From Clostridiales bacterium (GTDB taxonomy: Bacteria > Bacillota > Clostridia > Christensenellales > Aristaeellaceae), in contig SVGQ01000001.1 in NCBI GenBank assembly GCA_015056245.1, positions 62,001 through 126,000 of the forward strand: 64,000 nucleotides of DNA, given 5' to 3'. Below, in pieces: positions 1 to 7,508 of this stretch; positions within the stretch are counted from its first letter, which is position 1, and the number at the start of each line of letters is the position of its first letter. Made by a program: the position numbers and the translations under genes. The notes below the pieces were generated by a model that was given only the letters and a program-made list of their open reading frames with translations, was not told where the DNA came from and ran no database searches.

Positions 1-380
1 AACCCCCGACGGGCTTCTGCCTCGGTCAGGGCTTGTTTTCTTTGCCCCGTTGGGCTGCACAGGAAGTAATAGCTGATGAACAGCCAGTCCTCATAATGCT
101 CCCGCAGGCACAGAAGCGGCTTTTCGACCCGCGCGATCACACCGGTTTCTTCTTCGATTTCCCGCAGGCAGCAGGCTTCCAGCGTCTCGCCGTCCTCCAG
201 CCCTCCGCCGGGGATCAGATACCAGCCGGAGTTCAGTTCGTGGGAGATCAGCATTTCGTCACCACGGAGCACAATGCCCCGGCAGCCCGCCCGCACATGG
301 GTATAGGTGGGGTGGGCATTGGCACCGGTAATGTGCATTACCGGGTAGCCCGCAAAAGCGGCAGGGATTTCAATATCCAT
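1..380 (-). CDS. Nudix hydrolase, C-terminus cut by window edge
   Basis: This encodes the first 126 residues of a Nudix hydrolase, a family that cleaves nucleoside-diphosphate-linked or related substrates in the cytoplasm. The Nudix box is complete: a glycine-rich turn GGGLEDGETLEACC is followed by LREIEEETGV, giving the pattern GX5EX7REXXEEXG around residues 58-80. The ATG at 378-380 follows a GGAGG at 387-391. The stop lies beyond the window. It sits 40 bp downstream of the AEC transporter on the same strand, so the two are probably co-transcribed. The substrate cannot be told from sequence. Confidence 0.85.
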   Translation of the reverse strand, partial: MDIEIPAAFAGYPVMHITGANAHPTYTHVRAGCRGIVLRGDEMLISHELNSGWYLIPGGGLEDGETLEACCLREIEEETGVIARVEKPLLCLREHYEDWLFISYYFLCSPTGQRKQALTEAEARRG

Positions 381-420
381 GGAAAACCTCCGGTCGGAAT
401 CATGCGCAGTCAAAAGGATA

Positions 421-1338
421 TCAGGCAAACACGACTACCAGCACCACGTACAAAAGGATGCTGATCAGCGTCAGCAGGGACAGGGCGGAGGAAATATCCG
501 CCCGCTCTTCCTCCACATCAGCAAAGATGGGCAGCACATAGGGCGGCGGCAGGATCAGCATCATCCAGAGCGCGCCGGTATGCATGATATTGCCCAACAG
601 GTGGTTGACCACCAGCAGAAGACCCAGCACAATGGCGGATACCACCAGCCGCAGCCCCACCAGCGACAGGGTCTGCTTCCAGCGCACTTCGGTGAATACC
701 AGATCATAGCCGATGGCCAGCAGGATGATAGCGCTGGTGGGCGCCGCCACAAAGCTGGTGATGGCATCTACGATGCTGCTTACGCCGGAGGGCTTCAGCG
801 CGCTGTACAGGCCGCTGACGCCTACGATCAGGCCAGCGATGATGGCCCAGACCGTGGGGGAGGTAACGGCTTCGTGCCATACGCCTTTCAGGCCGCCCTT
901 GCCAGCCAGCAGGGCTTTGTATACAGTAAACACAAACAGCACCTGTCCCAGATCCACAATGGCAAAGGCAGGGCGTTCCGCTTCGGAAAACAGAATGGCG
1001 AAGAGGGCATAGCCCAGCATACCGGCTTCAAAGCCAGCTGCCATAAAGGGCGACAGCCTTCCTTTGATGCCGAACAGCTTACAGCCGGCGAATCCCAGAA
1101 ACAGCGCCAGCAGGCAGGCTGCGAACAGGCTTACTGGAATGGAAATACTGCTCAGGCTGTACTCAGCGGTGGCAAAAGCCGAGAACATAACCGCAGGCAG
1201 GGTGATGTTCACCGCCACGGATTTCAGGGTATTGACCCCCTCACGGGACAGCAGGTTGGTTTTGCGGCAGAGCATACCCAGTCCCAGCATGATGAAAACC
1301 GGCAATGCTTTTTCCAGAATGCTGACGATATCGATCAT
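421..1338 (-). CDS. AEC family (auxin efflux carrier-like) transporter
   Basis: This is a 305-residue protein made of about ten hydrophobic segments in two halves, with a central hydrophilic stretch. That is the architecture of the AEC/malonate permease family of secondary carriers for organic anions or amino acids. A typical first-half motif NITLPAVMFSAF is present near residues 44-55. I chose the ATG at 1336-1338 because AGGAGG lies 8 nt upstream; a start 14 codons earlier has no ribosome binding site. The Nudix gene follows in the same direction. The substrate is unknown. Confidence 0.85.
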   Translation of the reverse strand: MIDIVSILEKALPVFIMLGLGMLCRKTNLLSREGVNTLKSVAVNITLPAVMFSAFATAEYSLSSISIPVSLFAACLLALFLGFAGCKLFGIKGRLSPFMAAGFEAGMLGYALFAILFSEAERPAFAIVDLGQVLFVFTVYKALLAGKGGLKGVWHEAVTSPTVWAIIAGLIVGVSGLYSALKPSGVSSIVDAITSFVAAPTSAIILLAIGYDLVFTEVRWKQTLSLVGLRLVVSAIVLGLLLVVNHLLGNIMHTGALWMMLILPPPYVLPIFADVEEERADISSALSLLTLISILLYVVLVVVFA

Positions 1339-1496
1339 ACGATGACCTCCTGTTTTGAAAAACAGTATAATAGGAAACACTTCACCTCAGTATACCATAG
1401 AAAAGCGGCTGTGTATCGCCCTGCAGCCCGGTTTTGCCAAAAATACCAAAGAGAAACCAAGTGGATTGTATCCAAAAAAGTTTCATCATTTTAGGC

Positions 1497-1525
1497 TTGT
1501 ATTTCGGAGATTTCCATGCTAAAAT
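1497..1525 (+). promoter_or_regulatory. Promoter of the GH9 gene
   Basis: A -35 box TTGTAT (1497-1502) and a -10 box TAAAAT (1520-1525) are separated by 17 nt, 58 bp before the GH9 start codon. On the other strand, near 1389-1399, an extended -10 TATGGTATACT probably serves the divergent AEC gene. Confidence 0.55.
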
Positions 1526-1583
1526 GCTCAAAACTTGCGGAAAAAAAGATCCTATTCCGTAAAAGAACGAGAGGAACTTGCAT

Positions 1584-4070
1584 ATGGATATTCTCAATCA
1601 GCCCAAGGGTTTTGTGCTGGATCAGGATGCTGGCTATTTTCAGAATGCCGGTGTGAGCGTGATGGCATTCAGCGATTTCTACGCGGCAGGTCATCAGAGC
1701 GGCGTGAGCATTCTGATGCATGGTCACCGGGTGGCTACCAACGGCGATGTGCGCTTTGAGCAGACGCCGGGTCAGTGGCAGCCTCTGCCCAAGCAGCAGG
1801 AGCGGGTAATGGAAGGCAACACCATTGCCACCACCATGCATTACCCGGATATGGAACAACATTTGCGGGGCTTTAACCCGATGATTTACCCGGATTATGA
1901 GTTCAGCTACACCGTGCGCGTCACAGGCATGGGTGAATCGGTTGTGGTGACGGTGGATCTGGATAAGCCCATCCCGGCAGACTATGCTGGCAAAATGTGC
2001 TTCAATCTGGAACTGTTCCCGGGCGATCTGTTCGGTAAGCCGTGGATCATGGATGACCAGCAGGGCATTTTCCCCACCCAACCCAACGGCCCCACCATGG
2101 CGATCCGTTCCAATTATGAAAAGACCGCCACCCTTGTCCCCAAGGAGGGCATCACGGCGGATCGGGCCTATCTGGCGGGGGAGGGCAGAGGTTACAATCC
2201 CATGACTGCGGATGGCCTCATTGCGCTGCCCTATGCCCAGGGCAAGCAGTTCACCGTGCGCCCGGATGATCCCCTTGTGCGTTTTATTGTGGAGAGCAAG
2301 GGCGCGCCCCTGAAGCTGTACGATGGACGCATGAACCACAACAACGGCTGGTTTGTGCTCAGCAGCGAGATCCCTGAGGGTGTAGCTGAAGGCGCTGTCC
2401 AGTGGGTCATCACCCCCAATGTGGTGCCGGAGTGGCGCTACACCCCCGTGGTGCAGACCTCGCAGGTAGGTTATCTGCCCAACCAGCCCAAGATGGCAGT
2501 CATCGAGCTGGACAGCCGCACGGAGGAGCGGGAGACCATCTCCCTGCACCGGATCGATGCCAACGGTCCGGTACCGGTGCTCTCCGGCGAAGGTAAAGCA
2601 TGGGGCCGCTTCCTGCGTTATGAATATTTGACTTTTGATTTCAGCGATGTGAAGGAACCGGGCCTGTATCAGGTGCGCTACGGACAGTCCGTGTCCTCGG
2701 TATTCCGCATCGGCGCGGATGTGTATGACCGGGGCGTTTGGCAGCCTGTGCTGGAGTATTTCCTGCCGGTTCAGATGTGCCATATGCGGGTCAGCGAGAA
2801 GTACCGGGTCTGGCATGGCCTGTGCCACAACGATGATGCGCTGATGGCCCCTGTGAACTGGAACCATTTCGATGGTTATCTGCAAGGCCCCTCCACCCTG
2901 TGCAAGTATCAGCCCGGGGATAAGGTGCCGGGGCTCAACGTGGGCGGCTGGCACGACGCGGGCGACTTTGACCTGCGCATCGAGTCTCAGGCGGGAGAAT
3001 CCTATATCCTGTCCCTGATTTATGAGGCTTTCCATGTGGATTACGATGCCACCGCCATCGATCAGGCCACCAAGACGGTGGAGATCCATCAGCCGGACGG
3101 CAAGAACGATCTTCTGCAGCAGATCGAGCACGGCGCGCTGTCTGTGATAGCGGGCTACAAGGCGTTGGGACGGCTGTACCGTGGCATCATCTGCAATGAT
3201 CTGCGCCAGTATGTGCTTCTGGGCGATCCTGCCAACATGACCGACGGCGTGGCTGGCAACGGGGATGACCGCTGGGTATTCACCGAGGACAACCCGCCCC
3301 GGGAACTGTCCACTGCTGCCCAGTTGGCTGCCATTGCCCGCACCCTGAAGGACTTCAATCCCCAACTGTCTGCGGACGCGCTTCAGGCTGCCCGGGAACT
3401 GTTTGAAGTGACCGATCACCAGCGCAACGAATGGGCTCAGGCCATGGCGATCCATGCGGCGGTGGAGCTGCTCATCACCACTGGCGAAGAAAAATACCGT
3501 TCCTATGTGCTGGATGCGCAGGAACGGATCATCAGCAACAGCAAGCGGCTGGGCTGGATCGCTGCCAAGGGACTGGATGCGATCGCTGATCCCGCCTTTA
3601 CGGTGGCACTGCGTGCTGCGTTGGTTGCTGAAAAGGCAGAAATCGACAAGATGTGTCAGGAAACGCCCTACGGGATTCCGTACCGGCCCCATATCTGGGG
3701 CGCGGGCTGGCAGATCCAGCGCATGGCAATGGAGTATTACTATCTGCATAAGGCCTTCCCGGAGCTGTTCGGACCGGAATTGATCCTCAACTCCCTGAAC
3801 TTTGTGCTTGGTTGCCATCCGGGTTCCAACACCGCCTCCTTTGCTTCTGGTGTGGGCGCAGTATCCGCTACCACCGCCTATGGCATGAACCGTGCGGATG
3901 CTTCCTTTATCCCCGGCGGCGTGATCTCCGGCACGGCTTTGATCCGTCCTGACTTCCCTGAACTGCTCACATGGCCTTATCTCTGGCAACAGACGGAGTA
4001 TGTGCTGGGCGGAGGCTCTTCCTGCTACATGTTCCTGGTGCTGGCGGCCCGCCAACTGATGGGCGAATGA
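1584..4070 (+). CDS. Glycoside hydrolase family 9, cytoplasmic, with long N-terminal extension
   Basis: This 828-residue enzyme belongs to GH9, inverting endo- or exo-acting beta-glucan or chitooligosaccharide hydrolases. Residues about 289-370 match the immunoglobulin-like CelD_N domain that precedes the (alpha/alpha)6 barrel. The catalytic base loop GGWHDAGDFD is at about 454-463, and the likely acid is a glutamate near residue 804 (QQTEYVLGGG). The first ~285 residues form a beta-rich region I do not recognise. There is no signal peptide, unlike secreted cellulases, so it probably acts on imported oligosaccharides. The ATG at 1584 is preferred over a TTG two codons upstream, because GAGGA at 1571-1575 suits the ATG better. 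A terminator stem-loop follows. Confidence 0.85.
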   Translation: MDILNQPKGFVLDQDAGYFQNAGVSVMAFSDFYAAGHQSGVSILMHGHRVATNGDVRFEQTPGQWQPLPKQQERVMEGNTIATTMHYPDMEQHLRGFNPMIYPDYEFSYTVRVTGMGESVVVTVDLDKPIPADYAGKMCFNLELFPGDLFGKPWIMDDQQGIFPTQPNGPTMAIRSNYEKTATLVPKEGITADRAYLAGEGRGYNPMTADGLIALPYAQGKQFTVRPDDPLVRFIVESKGAPLKLYDGRMNHNNGWFVLSSEIPEGVAEGAVQWVITPNVVPEWRYTPVVQTSQVGYLPNQPKMAVIELDSRTEERETISLHRIDANGPVPVLSGEGKAWGRFLRYEYLTFDFSDVKEPGLYQVRYGQSVSSVFRIGADVYDRGVWQPVLEYFLPVQMCHMRVSEKYRVWHGLCHNDDALMAPVNWNHFDGYLQGPSTLCKYQPGDKVPGLNVGGWHDAGDFDLRIESQAGESYILSLIYEAFHVDYDATAIDQATKTVEIHQPDGKNDLLQQIEHGALSVIAGYKALGRLYRGIICNDLRQYVLLGDPANMTDGVAGNGDDRWVFTEDNPPRELSTAAQLAAIARTLKDFNPQLSADALQAARELFEVTDHQRNEWAQAMAIHAAVELLITTGEEKYRSYVLDAQERIISNSKRLGWIAAKGLDAIADPAFTVALRAALVAEKAEIDKMCQETPYGIPYRPHIWGAGWQIQRMAMEYYYLHKAFPELFGPELILNSLNFVLGCHPGSNTASFASGVGAVSATTAYGMNRADASFIPGGVISGTALIRPDFPELLTWPYLWQQTEYVLGGGSSCYMFLVLAARQLMGE

Positions 4071-4079
4071 TTCGCCCAA

Positions 4080-4112
4080 AACCGTCCTGCTGCATGCGTC
4101 AGCAGGACGGCT
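4080..4112 (+). repeat. Proximal copy of duplicated terminator stem-loop
   Basis: This 33-bp sequence contains an 11-bp perfect stem (CCGTCCTGCTG / CAGCAGGACGG). It is repeated without change at 4276-4308. Here the stem runs straight into the 163-bp element and has lost the U-tract that follows the distal copy, so it should no longer terminate efficiently. Confidence 0.85.
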
Positions 4113-4275
4113 CAGGTTGTCAAAAAAGGGGAAGGTGCAGGAAACTCAGTTTCCTGCCGGGTGTGGGCAGAGCCCACAAAACCTTGCGCCGCAGCGCTTT
4201 TCAGCAAGCACAGCGAGCACCGTAGGTGCAAGATGTGCGACTTTTGAACAGAAGTATGGGTTTTTCGACAGTCTG
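4113..4275 (+). mobile_element. 163-bp non-autonomous repeat element, copy A
   Basis: The ends are imperfect inverted repeats: CAGGTTGTCAAAAAA at the left, and the complement of CAGACTGTCGAAAAA at the right (12 of 15 match). The interior is rich in short palindromes (GGAAACTCAGTTTCC, TGTGGGCAGAGCCCACA). By eye the whole unit is identical to the inverted copy at 50053-50215. It is bracketed by direct copies of a terminator hairpin, the mark of insertion with target duplication. No transposase is encoded, so any movement would need help in trans. The mechanism is inference. Confidence 0.75.
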
Positions 4276-4312
4276 AACCGTCCTGCTGCATGCGTCAGCA
4301 GGACGGCTTTTA
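4276..4312 (+). terminator. Distal, functional copy of the GH9 terminator
   Basis: The duplicated 11-bp stem with loop CATGCGT is here followed by TTTT, forming an intrinsic terminator. Transcripts of the GH9 gene should end here and so carry the inserted element in their 3' untranslated region. Confidence 0.75.
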
Positions 4313-4353
4313 TCTATGCAACGATTGGTTGCGCTCTTGCAGCCCGCAGATGG

Positions 4354-4382
4354 TTGTCATGTACCCGGGGATTCTGTATGCT
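4354..4382 (+). promoter_or_regulatory. Promoter of the XRE-DUF5680 regulator
   Basis: TTGTCA (4354-4359) and TATGCT (4377-4382) are spaced by 17 nt, 30 bp before the start codon. Confidence 0.5.
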
Positions 4383-4412
4383 GATAACAAGCATAAGCAA
4401 GGAGGAATGACG

Positions 4413-5096
4413 ATGGATTTTGCAACCAAACTGACCATGTTGCGGCGCAATCGCGGGTATTCTCAGGATGTGCTGGCAGAGAAACTGAATGTGTCCCGGC
4501 AGGCGGTTTCCAAATGGGAAAGGAGACTGAGCGAACCGGAGATCACCAGCCTGTTGGCGATCAGTCGTCTGTTTCAGGTGACGGTGGATTATCTGGTCCG
4601 TGAGGATACGGATTGTATGGTGCAGCCGGTTAGGCTGACAGATGATTCCACACAGTTGGATACGGAACTGCTGGCCTTTCTGGCTCGGGCCAGCCGGGAA
4701 ACCTACGCGGGCTACGGAGAGGAAACGGCCTCCAGCCGCCCGGCATCCCATGATTATCATTATCAGGAAGGGGAATGGGAATATATCGATACATGGCTGG
4801 GCGGGCAGGCTTTTGCAGGCGAAGAGGCAGTATGGAAAAATGGACGTGCTCTGTATGCCATGAACTATTGCGGCAGAGTGGTTGGCGAAAATTTTAGTGG
4901 CGATTTTCTCAAAGCGGCTCTCCGAGCCGCGCCGGAGCACCAGCCCTTTCGCGGGCCTGCACATTATGATGATGGTGACAACTGTTATGAATGCACGATT
5001 CAGGGCAGCTTGGAGTGGTTTCAGGGTTATGAGGAGATTCGCTGGCAGGGTGAAAAGGTGTATGAGTGTTTTTATCACGGAGGAAAAATGGGATAA
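4413..5096 (+). CDS. XRE-family transcriptional regulator with C-terminal DUF5680 domain
   Basis: This is a 227-residue protein. Residues 1-60 form a helix-turn-helix of the Cro/CI type (RRNRGYSQDVLAEKLNVS, then RQAVSKWER). Residues about 80-227 match DUF5680, with the family pattern AGYGEETASSRPASHDY, YIDTWLGG and GEEAVWKNG. Members pair DNA binding with a small sensor-like domain whose ligand is not established. The start at 4413 has AGGAGG (4400-4405) 7 nt upstream; an in-frame ATG at 4407 is too close to it. The gene is monocistronic, lying between the repeat element and the long leader of the sugar transporter. Confidence 0.85.
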   Translation: MDFATKLTMLRRNRGYSQDVLAEKLNVSRQAVSKWERRLSEPEITSLLAISRLFQVTVDYLVREDTDCMVQPVRLTDDSTQLDTELLAFLARASRETYAGYGEETASSRPASHDYHYQEGEWEYIDTWLGGQAFAGEEAVWKNGRALYAMNYCGRVVGENFSGDFLKAALRAAPEHQPFRGPAHYDDGDNCYECTIQGSLEWFQGYEEIRWQGEKVYECFYHGGKMG

Positions 5097-5172
5097 ATCC
5101 TTATGAAACACCGTTTTGTAACATAGTTATGGAATTGTTTTACGTAACTGGGAAGATTAAAGCAGAGTAACA

Positions 5173-5190
5173 AATACGTTTTCGTTACCG
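5173..5190. promoter_or_regulatory. LacI-type operator, upstream copy
   Basis: The core AATACGTTTTCGTTAC is an imperfect palindrome centred on CG-TTTT-CG, as seen for LacI/GalR-family sugar repressors. It shares its first 12 bases with the copy at 5342. The cognate repressor is not in this window. Confidence 0.5.
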
Positions 5191-5277
5191 ATGAAAAAAT
5201 AGGGTCAATCAATGGAAGAATGAGGGGCAAAAAAACACAATAAGGACAGAAATCAACCAAAAAATAAAAATTAGCAC

Positions 5278-5306
5278 TTGCAATCTGCACAAAAATGCGC
5301 TATGAT
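5278..5306 (+). promoter_or_regulatory. Promoter of the oligosaccharide ABC operon
   Basis: TTGCAA (5278-5283) and TATGAT (5301-5306) have ideal 17-nt spacing. The start point should fall near 5313. The promoter lies between the two LacI-type operators. Confidence 0.65.
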
Positions 5307-5341
5307 TACTACCGTAAGTTGAGTATCACCGTTCTGTTTCG

Positions 5342-5359
5342 AATACGTTTTCGATAACG
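5342..5359. promoter_or_regulatory. LacI-type operator, downstream copy
   Basis: AATACGTTTTCGATAACG lies about 30 bp after the predicted transcription start, where a bound repressor would block elongation. It repeats the 12-base core of the 5173 site. Confidence 0.5.
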
Positions 5360-5571
5360 AACGAGGCTGAAAAGGAAGGTTCACTACTTGGATGGCCTCG
5401 TGAAGTGTCTGCTGTTCCTTCTTTCACTTTGAACAACAAACGCTATTCAACAGCGTTTTCTCTTCCGCCAGATCAGAAGCTTTGTGCAGATGCTTTTATT
5501 GATTGTAATCGGCATTGCCGGTGACAATAAACTTCGTTTTTAAGTAATGATAAACCAAAGGAGATGGCACC

Positions 5572-6477
5572 GTGAGAGGGTTTTTCAGCAACATCTGGAA
5601 AAATAGAGCGCACGTAGTAATGGCTCTCCCCGGCTTTCTGATCTTGTTCTTCATTATGTATGTTCCCATGGCCGGTCTGGTAATGGCATTCAAGAAGTTC
5701 GACTACCAGCTGGGCATTTTCGCCAGCCCTTGGTGCGGCTTGGATAACTTCCAGTTCCTGATTCAGTCCTGGAAGACCTTCGTCAACATGACCAAGAACA
5801 CCGTGCTGTACTACCTGCTGTTCACCATCGTGGGCACGCTGCTGAACGTGGTTCTGGCCATCGCCATCGACCAGATGCGGCTCAAGCGGGCTGCCAAGAC
5901 CATGCAGACGCTGATGATCATTCCCGTGTTCATCTCCTATGCTGCGGTGCAGTTCATCGTGTACGCGTTCCTGGCCAAGGACACCGGTCTCATCAATAAC
6001 ACGCTGGGTCTCAACGTAAGTTTCTACTCCAAGGCCGCCTACTGGCCCTGGATTCTGCTGATCGTCAAGATCTGGAAGGACACTGGTTACGGCTCCGTGC
6101 TGTACATGTCCGTGCTGGCTGGTATCGATACCTCCCTGTACGAGGCTGCTGAGATCGACGGTGCCAACAAGTGGCAGCAGATCAAGCACATCACCATCCC
6201 TTCTCTGGTTCCCATGATCACTGTTATGTTGCTTTTGTCCGTCGGTAACGTGATGCGTTCCGATACGGGTCTGTTCTATCAGGTCACCCGCAACAACGGC
6301 ATCCTGTACTCCACCACGCAGGTTATCGACTCCTACGTGCTGGGTCAGATCTTCAAGAGTTCCAACTTCGGCTTCCCGGCTGCTACTTCCTTCTTCCAGT
6401 CCGTGGTTGGCCTGCTGCTGATGCTGTTCGCCAACTGGACGGTTCGCAAGATTGAACCCGAAAATGCACTGTTCTAA
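5572..6477 (+). CDS. Oligosaccharide ABC transporter permease, LplB type
   Basis: This 301-residue permease belongs to the MalF/UgpA group. It has six predicted membrane segments and an EAA loop (YEAAEIDGANKWQQIKHI) near residues 185-202 that contacts the ATPase. Proteins of this LplB/YtcP type import oligosaccharides derived from plant or host glycans. It starts with GTG, preceded by AAAGGAGA. The second permease begins 16 bp after its stop. Codon use is strongly biased towards C-ending codons, as in rpoB and rpoC, which suggests high expression. No ATPase gene is in the operon; systems of this type commonly share an MsmX-like ATPase encoded elsewhere. Confidence 0.9.
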   Translation: MRGFFSNIWKNRAHVVMALPGFLILFFIMYVPMAGLVMAFKKFDYQLGIFASPWCGLDNFQFLIQSWKTFVNMTKNTVLYYLLFTIVGTLLNVVLAIAIDQMRLKRAAKTMQTLMIIPVFISYAAVQFIVYAFLAKDTGLINNTLGLNVSFYSKAAYWPWILLIVKIWKDTGYGSVLYMSVLAGIDTSLYEAAEIDGANKWQQIKHITIPSLVPMITVMLLLSVGNVMRSDTGLFYQVTRNNGILYSTTQVIDSYVLGQIFKSSNFGFPAATSFFQSVVGLLLMLFANWTVRKIEPENALF

Positions 6478-6493
6478 GAAAGGAGTGAGCTTA

Positions 6494-7432
6494 ATGGAAA
6501 AGACTGCAACTGTAGCTCCGATCAAGTATAACCATAAGCGCCTCGCTCCCAAGGTAATCGCGGGTCAGACGATTCTGACCATTCTGATCACCCTGTTCAC
6601 GGTGTTCTGCTTCGCTCCCGTGCTGCTCACCTTCATCTCCGCTTTCACCGATGAGATGACCATCAACCAGAACGGTTTCTCCTTCTGGCCTGAGAAGTGG
6701 TCTATGGTGGGTATGAATTCCGTACTCAAGTACGGCAACAAGCTGTTCACCTCCTATATGGTGACCATCTTCGTTACCGTGTTCGGTACCCTGTTCGGTC
6801 TGTTGGTGATGAGCATGTACGCTTACTCCATCAGCCGCAAGGGCTTCGTGCTGTCCGGCTTCCTGAGCCTGTTCCTGCTGATCCCCATGCTGTTCAACGG
6901 CGGCCAGCTGTCCGGCTACATGATTTTCACCCGCTACTACGGCCTGAAGAACAACCTGCTGGCGTTGATCCTGCCGCTTTGCATGACCACGATGAATGTT
7001 ATCATTCTTCGTACCTACATCGCCAACAGCATTCCCGGCGAACTGATGGAAGCTGCCAAGATCGACGGCGCCGGCGACTACCGCACCTTCTTCCAGATCA
7101 CCCTGCCGCTGATGAAGCCCTCCCTCGCGGCTGTTGGCTTCATGCTGGCTACCACCTACTGGAACGACTGGCAGAACGCCCTGCTGTACATCTCCGATGA
7201 CAAGCTCAAGCCTCTGCAGCTCTTGCTGGTCAACATTCAGAAGAACATTTCCTTCCTTCTGAACAACACCAACGTTCCCGCTTCCGTCCGCGCTGCCATG
7301 GGCGGTGCCATTCCCCAGTACTCCGCGACCATGGCCACGGTTCTCGTGGTTATCGGCCCCATCATGGTGGTGTACCCCTTCTTCCAGAAGTACTTCATCA
7401 AGGGTCTCACCGTGGGTTCCGTCAAGGGCTGA
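6494..7432 (+). CDS. Oligosaccharide ABC transporter permease, LplC type
   Basis: This is a 312-residue MalG-type partner of the preceding permease, with six hydrophobic segments and an EAA loop (LMEAAKIDGAGDYRTFFQI) near residues 192-210. The ATG at 6494 has AAAGGAG about 8 nt upstream and was preferred to an earlier in-frame start that overlaps the first permease. Together the two subunits form the membrane channel for sugar oligomers delivered by the binding protein encoded next. The substrate cannot be fixed from sequence. Confidence 0.9.
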   Translation: MEKTATVAPIKYNHKRLAPKVIAGQTILTILITLFTVFCFAPVLLTFISAFTDEMTINQNGFSFWPEKWSMVGMNSVLKYGNKLFTSYMVTIFVTVFGTLFGLLVMSMYAYSISRKGFVLSGFLSLFLLIPMLFNGGQLSGYMIFTRYYGLKNNLLALILPLCMTTMNVIILRTYIANSIPGELMEAAKIDGAGDYRTFFQITLPLMKPSLAAVGFMLATTYWNDWQNALLYISDDKLKPLQLLLVNIQKNISFLLNNTNVPASVRAAMGGAIPQYSATMATVLVVIGPIMVVYPFFQKYFIKGLTVGSVKG

Positions 7433-7508
7433 TGCCCGCATCACTTCGTTTCTGGCGCTTCTGTATAATGGAGCGTTAAGAATAAAAAATTTTGGGAGGA
7501 AAACAACC

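Larger units (their letters stand above)
5097..5571 (+). promoter_or_regulatory. 475-bp AT-rich control region of the sugar ABC operon
   Basis: No credible coding frame lies here. The region holds one promoter (5278-5306), two LacI-type operator sequences (5173-5190 and 5342-5359), and a leader of about 260 nt before the GTG start codon at 5572. The leader contains a small hairpin at 5438-5458 followed by a pyrimidine run. Confidence 0.6.

Noticed and set aside
4117-4275. A 53-residue reading frame inside element A (repeated in B), ending KYGFFDSL
   Set aside because: It runs through palindromes from one terminal repeat to the other, has no ribosome binding site, and is open only because of composition. 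Identical peptides at both copies reflect identical DNA.
4071-4412. Remnant of a complete insertion sequence with transposase
   Set aside because: Both the A and B copies are 163 bp with intact ends and carry no transposase fragment, so they are better described as non-autonomous units.
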